The position numbers were made by a program, and so were the translations under genes. Below, in pieces: positions 1 to 6,499 of a stretch of DNA of 20,610 bases (the first letter of the stretch is position 1; every line of letters starts with the position of its first letter). The notes under the pieces were generated by a model, which saw only the letters and a program-made list of their open reading frames with translations, was not told the DNA's origin and did not search any database. Origin of the DNA: Candidatus Woesearchaeota archaeon (lineage in GTDB: Archaea > Nanobdellota > Nanobdellia > SCGC-AAA011-G17 > GW2011-AR18); the NCBI GenBank assembly GCA_018303515.1, contig JAGVXZ010000024.1, forward strand, positions 1 through 20,610, in the 5' to 3' direction.

Positions 1-1
1 A

Positions 2-310
2 TGTCAAGATGAACTTGCTCAAGAAGAAATAATCCTAGAAAAAAAAGCAGTTAATGAATTCTTATTGCTTGCCAAAACAAATCAGAAAAAATGTGTTTAC
101 GGTTTAGAAAAAACAAAAAAAGCTTTAGAACTTGGTGTAGTAGAAAAATTACTTCTTTCTGAAGTATTAGATAACACAGATGAACTAGAAGAACTAGCTT
201 CTCAAATGGGTACGGAAATTCTTATAGTTTCAAAGGAATCAGAAGAAGGGCAGCAATTAAAAAACATAGGTGGTATAGCAGGCATTCTAAGATACGAAAT
301 TGATTTGTAA
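2..310 (+). CDS. prf1: Peptide chain release factor aRF1, C-terminal part (5' truncated by window edge)
   Basis: The open frame runs in from the left edge (first full codon at 2) and ends at TAA 308-310. It gives about 102 residues matching domain 3 of archaeal/eukaryotic release factor 1. Visible hallmarks are the YGLEKTKKALELGVVEKLL segment, an LLSEVL strand and the terminal EEGQQLKNIGGIAGILRY signature. The protein recognises all three stop codons and triggers peptidyl-tRNA hydrolysis; domain 3 is the part that contacts partner GTPases. A TTG at 65 could be read as a start, but the upstream residues (CQDELAQEEIILEKKAVNEF) are also coding-like, so the gene is simply cut by the window. Domains 1 and 2 with the NIKS and GGQ motifs lie outside. 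The family call is strong. Confidence 0.93.
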   Translation, partial: CQDELAQEEIILEKKAVNEFLLLAKTNQKKCVYGLEKTKKALELGVVEKLLLSEVLDNTDELEELASQMGTEILIVSKESEEGQQLKNIGGIAGILRYEIDL

Positions 311-321
311 CAAGAAAAACA

Positions 322-329
322 TTTAAATA
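322..329 (+). promoter_or_regulatory. TATA box (TTTAAATA) for the 351 gene
   Basis: TTTAAATA follows an A-rich BRE-like stretch (GAAAAACA), and its centre lies about 25-26 nt before the ATG at 351. At archaeal TATA-to-start spacing this predicts transcription beginning at or next to the start codon, that is, a leaderless mRNA. No Shine-Dalgarno sequence is obvious. Confidence 0.6.
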
Positions 330-350
330 GATTCCAAATAAGATAGAGTT

Positions 351-1250
351 ATGAACAAAAGAGGTTGGCATACACCTAAAGGGTTAATTCTAATTGGAAT
401 TATAGCAGTCACATTAATTGCAAACTATATCAATTTTTTTGATAACTCCATTACTGGAAATATTATAAGAACTTCAGATACTGAAATTAAACTTGAAATA
501 AACAACCAAATTAATTTTAACGAGAAGATAATCACTTTACTTACAGTAAATCAAAAAAACATATTAATCAGTGTTGATGAAATTAAAAAAGAGATAAGGC
601 TTGGTGAAACAGAAATAGTAAATGGTTTATTAATAAAGCCCATAGAAACAGATCCAAGAGAAGTATTTGGTGGAGCAAGATTTCTTGTGAGGGATGGAAC
701 ATTAAATAATCAGAACTCAGAACAATCCTCGGGAATTTTTAAATTTCATTTTGATGAATCTTTAGTCATAAATGGACTCCTTGTTAAAGTAATTCCTACA
801 AAAGAAAATGATAAAGTTAGACTTCTTGTAAACGATGTAAATAAAAAACTGGAAGAGGGAGAAGAATGGGAAGTTTACAATCAGATATTTAAAATTAATA
901 AGCTTAAGAAACACATTGATAATGAATTCTCAATAATAGAATTAATAATAAAAAAAGGCCCGGAAGAGTTTATCTCACCATTAGACACTAAATTGGATTT
1001 ACCATCCAATTATCCTATGACTCTATTTGATAAGGAATTAATCTTAATAAAAACTTCTTCAATAAAAGATGGTAAGGCACAATTTTCTGTTGATGGTGTA
1101 ACTAATTTTATAAATCTAAACAGTTGTAAAATTATTAACGGCCTACAAATATGTTTGTCCAAAATTGAAAATTCAGAAAATGAAGAGTTTGATAGAGCAA
1201 CAGTAAATATTAAAAAGGAGTTAAAAGAATATATCTTTAATTCAAAATGA
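351..1250 (+). CDS. Membrane-anchored extracytoplasmic protein with repeated beta-domain, unknown function
   Basis: 299 aa. The N-terminus is basic and followed by one hydrophobic segment (residues about 11-28), then DNSITGN with the ITG triplet at 34-36. The rest looks extracytoplasmic. I see about three related units of 60-70 residues (roughly 42-113, 130-200 and 225-292). Each contains a VD-x-V strand, a short acidic or gly turn, (I/V)NGLxI, and ends in an alternating hydrophobic strand. Unit 3 reads FSVDGVTNFINL then IINGLQICL. Similar V-DGV...VNG repeats occur in presumed surface-layer proteins of DPANN archaea (from memory, not searched). It has its own TATA box and overlaps the next gene by ATGA, so the two are probably co-translated. 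Function is unknown; a structural envelope role is inferred. Confidence 0.8.
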   Translation: MNKRGWHTPKGLILIGIIAVTLIANYINFFDNSITGNIIRTSDTEIKLEINNQINFNEKIITLLTVNQKNILISVDEIKKEIRLGETEIVNGLLIKPIETDPREVFGGARFLVRDGTLNNQNSEQSSGIFKFHFDESLVINGLLVKVIPTKENDKVRLLVNDVNKKLEEGEEWEVYNQIFKINKLKKHIDNEFSIIELIIKKGPEEFISPLDTKLDLPSNYPMTLFDKELILIKTSSIKDGKAQFSVDGVTNFINLNSCKIINGLQICLSKIENSENEEFDRATVNIKKELKEYIFNSK

Positions 1251-2029
1251 AAAAGAGGTTTTTGATTCTTACACTGTTAGTACTTTTGTTTGCTACATTG
1301 GTCATTGCAAATCCTCTTTCTCGTACATCAGATTGGTTTGGTACAAGGCCATTTTATCAACCTGGAGATAAAATTAATCTTGCAGAGTATTCTTTTAATG
1401 TAAGAAACACAGGCACTGACCAAAATGGAAAATATGTAATTTTAGAATCAAAAGAAGAAAGAAATAAAATTTACGAAGCCCAAACTTTAAGATTAGATAA
1501 CATAGAAATTTATGTTGAAAGTGTGATTGATGATGGTGGAAATAAATTTGATTCCGCAGTGATATTCATTGCATTAAGAAGAAATGAAAGACCTCAAGGT
1601 ATATATAAAGGAGAAAATACTTATGAAATTAAAGAACTTGGAGAAATAAAATTAAATACAGGAAATCACCTAATCATAAAGGATATTCTCAAGGATGAAG
1701 TTTTAATTTCAATTGATGATGTAGATTATACTTTTTTCTTAAAAGAAAGAAAAATTATTGGAAGACTTTCAATTTTCTTAGATAGACTAATTTATAATCC
1801 GCGTAATGAAGCAGGTACTATAATTTTAAAGATTCTACTTGAAGATAAAGAAGAAATAAAAGAATCTCCTAAAAAAAAGAAGGTTATTAAAACTACAGAA
1901 CCAATAGTCGTTCAGGAAGAGACAATTCCAGATGAAGAGGAAATTTTTGAAGAAGAAATAAAAGAACCTTTAAATCTTGATACAATAATTCTTGATTTCT
2001 TGAAGAGAACGTGGTATAGATTATTTTAA
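1247..2029 (+). CDS. Secreted protein with beta-repeats related to the preceding gene, unknown function
   Basis: 260 aa, starting in a 4-nt ATGA overlap with the upstream gene. A classic Sec signal peptide is visible: MKKR, a hydrophobic core (about 5-20), then a small-residue site near IAN-P. Two beta-rich units follow (about 40-110 and 130-195). The second, with LISIDDVDYTFFL then KIIGRLSIFL then AGTIILKIL, lines up with the repeats of the upstream protein, so the pair are probably paralogues that work together. The tail is Lys/Glu-rich with a strongly acidic run (about residues 215-240), then a short hydrophobic/aromatic end (LDFLKRTWYRLF). There is no second clear membrane span. I do not recognise a named family. 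A cell-surface structural role is inferred from the signal peptide and repeats. Confidence 0.78.
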   Translation: MKKRFLILTLLVLLFATLVIANPLSRTSDWFGTRPFYQPGDKINLAEYSFNVRNTGTDQNGKYVILESKEERNKIYEAQTLRLDNIEIYVESVIDDGGNKFDSAVIFIALRRNERPQGIYKGENTYEIKELGEIKLNTGNHLIIKDILKDEVLISIDDVDYTFFLKERKIIGRLSIFLDRLIYNPRNEAGTIILKILLEDKEEIKESPKKKKVIKTTEPIVVQEETIPDEEEIFEEEIKEPLNLDTIILDFLKRTWYRLF

Positions 2030-2034
2030 CAACC

Positions 2035-2042
2035 TTTAAAAA
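2035..2042 (+). promoter_or_regulatory. TATA box (TTTAAAAA) for the scpB operon
   Basis: TTTAAAAA sits in the 34-nt gap after the 1247-2029 gene and is preceded by ACAACC, a BRE-like element. Its centre is about 25 nt before the ATG at 2064, matching the leaderless geometry of other promoters here. It marks the start of the five-gene overlapping operon to 6283. Confidence 0.6.
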
Positions 2043-2063
2043 TATTCTCTCTTTTTTAATATT

Positions 2064-2579
2064 ATGGTTGAAACAGATTTGAGAAAGAAAGTAGAAGCAG
2101 TTCTATTTACCACAGGAAAATTTCTTGATTCTGAAGAGATTGCTAGACTTTGTGATTTAGATTCAGTTGGTTTTGTAAGGGATGCTTTAGAAGAATTAAA
2201 AGAAGATTATGAAAAAAGAGATACGGCTTTAAATATAATTAATCAAGGAAACAAATGGAAATTAACCATAATAAAAGACTATCTTTTTCTTACAGAAAAA
2301 CTACTTACTGATTGTGAACTCGATAGACCTACACAAGAAACTCTTGCAGTAATTGCATATAAAACCCCCGTGCTTCAAAGTGAGATTATAAAAATTAGAG
2401 GAAATGGTGCTTATGAACATATTGCCAGATTAAAAGAATATGATTTTGTTACTTCAGAAAAATATAGCAGAACAAAAATTCTAAGAGCCACTCAAAAATT
2501 TTATGACTATTTTGACATTGTAGAAGATCACCTTAAACAAAAAATGGGACAGAAACAAGATGAAACTCAAGAAGCTTAG
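2064..2579 (+). CDS. scpB: Segregation and condensation protein ScpB
   Basis: 171 aa, close to the usual size of the family. ScpB is the dimeric winged-helix kleisin-interacting subunit that joins ScpA and SMC to compact and segregate chromosomes in the cytoplasm. The N-terminal winged helix is residues about 1-80 (KKVEAVLFTTGKFLDSEEIA). The second holds the family signature: RPTQETLAVIAYKTPVLQ, then SEIIKIRG, then the R-A-T-QKFYDYF end. ScpA and SMC are not in the window. It is the first gene of an operon, and its 3' end overlaps the next start by 20 nt. The link to membrane glycosyltransferases is unusual by function and may reflect only transcript packing. The family assignment is confident. 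Confidence 0.93.
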   Translation: MVETDLRKKVEAVLFTTGKFLDSEEIARLCDLDSVGFVRDALEELKEDYEKRDTALNIINQGNKWKLTIIKDYLFLTEKLLTDCELDRPTQETLAVIAYKTPVLQSEIIKIRGNGAYEHIARLKEYDFVTSEKYSRTKILRATQKFYDYFDIVEDHLKQKMGQKQDETQEA

Positions 2580-3879
2580 TTTAATTATACTTTTACTTCT
2601 CTTTTTTGTAATATTATTTCTTAGAATTCATTACGGCCACGAAACATTTTCTGATGATGATAGTTTTTACTATTTAGAAAAATTAAATTTTCTTCCAGAC
2701 TTTTCAATTAAAATCTTATTTGAATTTCTTTTTGCTTCGTCATTTCTAATTGCATTTTTAATTTGTTTAGAACTAACAGATAGACAAGGTATTTCAATTT
2801 TATCTTCATTTCTTACAGTTTTCACCCCTCTCTATTTTAAAACAACCTTCAATTCCCTATCAGAATATGGGTTTGTCATTTTCCTACTATTAATTTCAAT
2901 ATACTCATTACTTAGAATAAGAGACTCTAAATTTCAAATTTTATTTGTGTTAACTACCCTAATTTTTTCATTTGTTTCTCAATTATCTCTTCTACTTCTA
3001 TTAACCTTATTATTTTATTGGTTTATAATAAAGGCTGAAGGGAATGACCTTTCATTAAATGAAACTTATGCATTAATGGCATCAGTACCAATCTTAATTA
3101 TAATTAATTTTATTCAAAATGGATTTAGTATTAATATAATTCCTAAACTTATTGAAGATCAATTTAAGCCATTAACCCTTACATCTTTTTCCTATTTAAC
3201 AGGATTTTTATCTCTTTTTTTAGGGTTATTTGGTTTATACTATGGCTATTTTAAAGAAAAATCCAAAAAAACATTTTTACTCACATCAGTAATAATTTCT
3301 ATAATTTTTTCATTATCATTAAGATTAATCACATTTAAAACAGGAATAATTATCCTGGGTGTCTTTTTTTCTATACTCTCATCAATCTCCTTTCCGTATT
3401 TCATCGATTATTTTAAAAAAACAAGAATTCCAATTAATTTATTGCCCGTAATTTTAATTTTATTTATTTTGTTTATGGGGGTTTTTCCATCTATAAATGA
3501 ATCAAAACAAAAAACTCCTTTAGATCTAACACCAATATTATGGTTAAAAGAAAATACTAAAGAAAACTCTAAAATTTTAGCAAACGTGTTTGAGGGTAAT
3601 CAAATTAAGTTTTTAGCAAAAAGAAATGTGATTCTTTACTATCCATTCAAAGAAGAAAATTCTCATAAAAGATTTAAAGAGATAAGAAGATTATTCACAA
3701 CAATAAACTCAATCACGGCAAATAAGTTGTTAGATGGGAATAATATTGATTATATTTATTTCTCTCAAAAAACAAAAGATCTTTATGAAATTGAAGAAAT
3801 ACCTTATATTAACAATATAAGATTTAACAAAATTTATGAGGATTCAAATGTTCAAATTTGGGAGCTAAAACATGTTTGA
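2560..3879 (+). CDS. Polytopic membrane protein, probable GT-C-type glycosyltransferase
   Basis: 439 aa, starting inside the end of scpB (20-nt overlap). About ten hydrophobic segments are visible between residues 6 and 310. After the first span an acidic cluster appears (FSDDDSFYYLEK, Asp 32-34). In GT-C enzymes such as STT3 and PMT, such acidic residues in the first outer loop are catalytic or metal-binding. After the last span, a soluble region of about 120 residues begins with ILWLKENTKENSKILAN and a FEGNQIKFLAKR segment, a pattern typical of the C-terminal region of archaeal GT-C proteins. It would transfer sugar from a lipid-linked donor on the outer face of the membrane. The downstream neighbour is a family 2 glycosyltransferase, which fits a surface-polysaccharide or glycoprotein pathway. 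The substrate is unknown. The GT-C call rests on topology and the Asp cluster and is moderate. Confidence 0.72.
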   Translation: MKLKKLSLIILLLLFFVILFLRIHYGHETFSDDDSFYYLEKLNFLPDFSIKILFEFLFASSFLIAFLICLELTDRQGISILSSFLTVFTPLYFKTTFNSLSEYGFVIFLLLISIYSLLRIRDSKFQILFVLTTLIFSFVSQLSLLLLLTLLFYWFIIKAEGNDLSLNETYALMASVPILIIINFIQNGFSINIIPKLIEDQFKPLTLTSFSYLTGFLSLFLGLFGLYYGYFKEKSKKTFLLTSVIISIIFSLSLRLITFKTGIIILGVFFSILSSISFPYFIDYFKKTRIPINLLPVILILFILFMGVFPSINESKQKTPLDLTPILWLKENTKENSKILANVFEGNQIKFLAKRNVILYYPFKEENSHKRFKEIRRLFTTINSITANKLLDGNNIDYIYFSQKTKDLYEIEEIPYINNIRFNKIYEDSNVQIWELKHV

Positions 3880-5101
3880 GATTTATTTGTGGATAATTTG
3901 TTTCATAAGTATATATGTTTCAATCTTCTGGATAAATGTAATTTCATTAGGTGAAGAACCCAAACTTCCTAAACTTGTTAATAAACCACTTGTTACAATT
4001 GCAATTGCTGCCTATAATGAGGAAGAAGGAATAATTAATACAATAAAATCTTTATTAAACTTAAAATATCCAAAAGAAAAATTAGAAATTATTGTAGTTA
4101 ATGATGGTTCAAAGGATAATACAAAATCTCTTGTAGAAAATTTCATTAAAGATTACAAAAATATTAAACTAATTAACCACGAAATAAATAAAGGTAAAGG
4201 TGCTGGATTAAATACTGCACTAAATGAAGCTAAAGGAAAATATTTTGGTGTTTTTGATGCAGATTCAATTGCAGATCCTATCTCTTTAAAAGTCATGCTT
4301 CCTTATTTTCAAGGGGATAATATTGCTGCTGTAATCTCTCCAATAAAAGTTCTTAAACCAAAAACAACAATAGAAAAAATTCAAAGATTAGAATATATTT
4401 TCGCAACATTTGTCAGAAAATTAATGAGTAATATAGGTACACTTCATACTACACCAGGGGTTTTAAGTTTGTATAATATCCAAACAATAAAAAAAATTGG
4501 AGGTTTTGATGAAAAAACATTAACAGAAGATTATGAAATTGCTTTGAGATTAAAATATCACAATTATAATATTAAAATGTGTGCTGAATGTGAAAATTAT
4601 ACTATCGTTCCACAAAATTTCAATTCTTTATGGAAACAAAGGGTAAGATGGTTTAGGGGATTTATTGATGGTGCGTATAAATACAGAACTATGATTTTAA
4701 ATAAAAAATATGGGTTAATGGGGTTATTCCAAGTTCCGCTTAATATCCTAACTCTATTTTTAGTTTTATCGTCTTTATTATTTTTCACTTATCAATTTTA
4801 CAAATACCTCTTAAGATTTTTATACAGAATCCCTTTAATTTCAATCAATGACTTCCTTAATTACAATTTTCCCCCATTAACAGAAATTTTACTCTCAATT
4901 AACGTAAAAATGTTATTTCCTGTTACAATAAGTTTCTTCATGGGAATTTACTTATATTTTAAGGCTCATAGTTATATAGATGAGAAATGGAGGTTTCATT
5001 TTGCTTCTTTAGTATACCTTTTTATATATCCATTATTTCGTAGTTTACAATGGTTGCACGCCTTTACATTGGAAATCACTAAAGCAAAAAGAAAATGGTA
5101 A
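3872..5101 (+). CDS. Membrane family 2 glycosyltransferase (cellulose/hyaluronan synthase-like)
   Basis: 409 aa, overlapping the previous gene by 8 nt. After one N-terminal span (about 2-24), the GT-A domain shows all expected motifs. These are VTIAIAAYNEEE (41-52), VVNDGS with the UDP-binding Asp (75-80), FDADS (the DxD motif, 128-132), TED (218-220, catalytic base) and QRVRW (256-260, the Q/RxxRW motif of processive synthases). Three or more hydrophobic spans follow (about 285-310, 345-365, 380-400). It would polymerise or transfer a nucleotide-activated sugar at the cytoplasmic face, possibly extruding the product. The Q-x-x-RW box suggests a processive synthase, though poly-GlcNAc synthase-like and single-transfer relatives share it. 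The product cannot be read from sequence. It is translationally coupled to the genes on both sides. Confidence 0.9.
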   Translation: MFEIYLWIICFISIYVSIFWINVISLGEEPKLPKLVNKPLVTIAIAAYNEEEGIINTIKSLLNLKYPKEKLEIIVVNDGSKDNTKSLVENFIKDYKNIKLINHEINKGKGAGLNTALNEAKGKYFGVFDADSIADPISLKVMLPYFQGDNIAAVISPIKVLKPKTTIEKIQRLEYIFATFVRKLMSNIGTLHTTPGVLSLYNIQTIKKIGGFDEKTLTEDYEIALRLKYHNYNIKMCAECENYTIVPQNFNSLWKQRVRWFRGFIDGAYKYRTMILNKKYGLMGLFQVPLNILTLFLVLSSLLFFTYQFYKYLLRFLYRIPLISINDFLNYNFPPLTEILLSINVKMLFPVTISFFMGIYLYFKAHSYIDEKWRFHFASLVYLFIYPLFRSLQWLHAFTLEITKAKRKW

Positions 5102-5748
5102 GAAGAGATATTTTTTTAACTACACTTATAATAACATTATTCATATTTGGATTGGGTTATGGTTTAGGTTCTTATCAGGATAATTTTAGAATTGATGATT
5201 CTTCATATTCAATAAAAGAATCAGAACTTGAAACAGACAGCCTTGTAACTGAAAAAGTTTTTTTTGAAGAATTTGGTGGAAATAGTTGTGACAATTTAAA
5301 AGAAAGAATAAATAATTTTAATAAACACATTTATGAAATTGGACAAACGCTTACAGAATTTGATAGTAAAAAAATTTCAAAAGGTAATGATTACAATCTA
5401 TTAAAAAGAAAATATCTTTTACTACAACTGAACCTTTATACTCTAAAACATAAAATTCAAAAATCCTGTGATTTAAAATCAGACACAATCTTGTTCATAT
5501 TTGATTCAAAGGATAATGAAGAGTCTATTAGACAAGGTTTTGTACTAGATTCATTAGTAAACCAAATACCTGTATCGATTATTACTATTGACAAAAGTTT
5601 TGAACAAGAACCTTTGGTTAAATCATTAATCACGTATTATGATATTAAAAAAGCTCCAACCCTAATTATAAATTACGATATTAAAAAAGAAGGTTATACT
5701 AACATTCCAGAAATAAAAGAATTATTGACTAATGAAAAAGAAACTTGA
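5095..5748 (+). CDS. Membrane-anchored protein with thioredoxin-like C-terminal fold, no CxxC
   Basis: 217 aa, overlapping the glycosyltransferase by 7 nt. The N-terminal span is about residues 6-26, followed by a polar linker. A helical hairpin region (about 65-125) is bounded by its two cysteines, Cys65 and Cys125, which could pair. The C-terminal part has thioredoxin-fold order: strand TILFIFD (131-137), helix, strand PVSIITID, helix with PLVKSLITYYDI, then KKAPTLIIN (cis-Pro-like Pro188) and a final helix. There is no CxxC active site, so this is probably not a classical oxidoreductase. Because it sits beside genes for exported, Cys-rich products, a chaperone or redox-accessory role is possible but unproven. 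The fold call is moderate. Confidence 0.7.
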   Translation: MVRRDIFLTTLIITLFIFGLGYGLGSYQDNFRIDDSSYSIKESELETDSLVTEKVFFEEFGGNSCDNLKERINNFNKHIYEIGQTLTEFDSKKISKGNDYNLLKRKYLLLQLNLYTLKHKIQKSCDLKSDTILFIFDSKDNEESIRQGFVLDSLVNQIPVSIITIDKSFEQEPLVKSLITYYDIKKAPTLIINYDIKKEGYTNIPEIKELLTNEKET

Positions 5749-6283
5749 GATTCAATTAAGTAAATTAAAACAGTTAGAAGAATTTGACTTGGATTTAGAA
5801 CAATATACAACCGATTCTTCTCAAGCTTCTGAAATACTCTTGTGGGCTTATAATAATAGAGATATTGAAAATAAAATTATTGCAGACTTTGGTTGTGGTA
5901 ATGGAATCTTAGGTATTGGTGCTTTATTATTAAATGCAAAAAAAGTTTATTTTATTGATAATGATAAAAAAGCAATTAAAATAACAAAAGAAAATACTAA
6001 AACAGGAGAATTTATTCTGGATGACATTTCTAATTTCTCAAAACCAATTGATACAGTAATAATGAATCCTCCTTTTGGGGTAAGAAATCGAAAAGCAGAT
6101 AAAATCTTTTTAGAAACTGCAATGAAATATTCAAAATCTATATATTCAATCCACAAAATTGAATCTAAAGATTTTATAAATAAATTATGTAAAGAAAACA
6201 ATTTCAAAGTTGAAACAATTAAAGAATTTAAAATCTTATTAAAGAAAACTCAAAAATTCCATAAAAAAGAGATGAAATCATAA
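5732..6283 (+). CDS. METTL5-like rRNA N6-adenine methyltransferase
   Basis: 183 aa, overlapping the previous gene by 17 nt. It is a class I SAM-dependent methyltransferase. The N-terminus has the family's LEQYTTDSSQASEIL segment (22-36), then SAM motif I DFGCGNGILGIGALLL (52-67), an acidic post-I strand end FIDND (74-78), and catalytic NPPFG (112-116). The later VYSIHK-like stretch (SIYSIHKIES) is typical of METTL5, the enzyme that makes m6A on small-subunit rRNA. Archaeal members are assumed to act on 16S rRNA. It is the last gene of the scpB operon. Its 3' part (6027-6270) recurs 2 kb downstream around an inserted ATPase gene, so the last residues (EMKS) may be a new tail created by that event. 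The family call is strong; the exact target is inferred. Confidence 0.88.
   Translation: MKKKLEIQLSKLKQLEEFDLDLEQYTTDSSQASEILLWAYNNRDIENKIIADFGCGNGILGIGALLLNAKKVYFIDNDKKAIKITKENTKTGEFILDDISNFSKPIDTVIMNPPFGVRNRKADKIFLETAMKYSKSIYSIHKIESKDFINKLCKENNFKVETIKEFKILLKKTQKFHKKEMKS
6027..6270 (+). repeat. 244-bp direct repeat, proximal copy (3' part of methyltransferase gene)
   Basis: This block recurs at 8038-8281 with no indels and about 10 mismatches (roughly 96% identity by hand alignment). It starts at TTTCTAATTTCTCAAAACC and ends at CATAAAAAAGA. This copy is in frame in the intact gene. The two copies flank the ATPase gene at 6500-7924 and mark the limits of an inserted or duplicated segment. 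Confidence 0.95.
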
Positions 6284-6499
6284 TATTTTATTGACACACA
6301 ATCTGTCTAAATTATGTAGAATCTTTTATCAAATTATTCTAAGAGTTTCAACAGATCCTAAAAACCATAAAATTTAAACCAATACTGCTTTTTTAAACCA
6401 AAATAAGTTAAAAATTACCGCCCAAAGAGCTAAATATCCAAAACCAACCGAAAGCTTAATAAATATTCACTAACTGAATATTCAACAGGTGAATACAAA
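6284..6499. other. Intergenic left flank of the ATPase insert
   Basis: These 216 nt lie between the methyltransferase stop and the ATPase ATG. They are A+T-rich with several TTTAAACC-like strings (near 6376 and 6394) that resemble BRE/TATA elements but do not lie at a fixed distance from any start. I see no ORF and no RNA gene. Only the last 36 nt contain a clear feature, the palindrome pair. Confidence 0.5.
6465..6494. promoter_or_regulatory. Two abutting 15-bp palindromes, ATTCA-N5-TGAAT, probable operator of the ATPase gene
   Basis: Copy 1 is 6465-6479 (ATTCA CTAAC TGAAT) and copy 2 is 6480-6494 (ATTCA ACAGG TGAAT), joined with no spacer. The junction itself makes a perfect 10-bp palindrome, TGAATATTCA (6475-6484). 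A TATA-like TTAATAAAT lies just upstream (about 6456-6464), so the sites cover the expected transcription start and end 5 nt before the ATG at 6500. The placement fits a repressor or autoregulator site. The ATPase has a winged-helix-like region that could bind it, but that is inference. Confidence 0.7.

Noticed and set aside
4597..4788. Minus-strand frame opposite the glycosyltransferase
   Set aside because: It lies wholly within a well-conserved coding gene and has no promoter or recognisable sequence.
5095..5748. Thiol-disulfide oxidoreductase for the Cys-rich proteins
   Set aside because: The thioredoxin-like fold lacks a CxxC pair, so a redox enzyme call is not supported.
5947..6207. Minus-strand frame opposite the methyltransferase
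   Set aside because: It is a shadow of the conserved NPPF region; no independent support.
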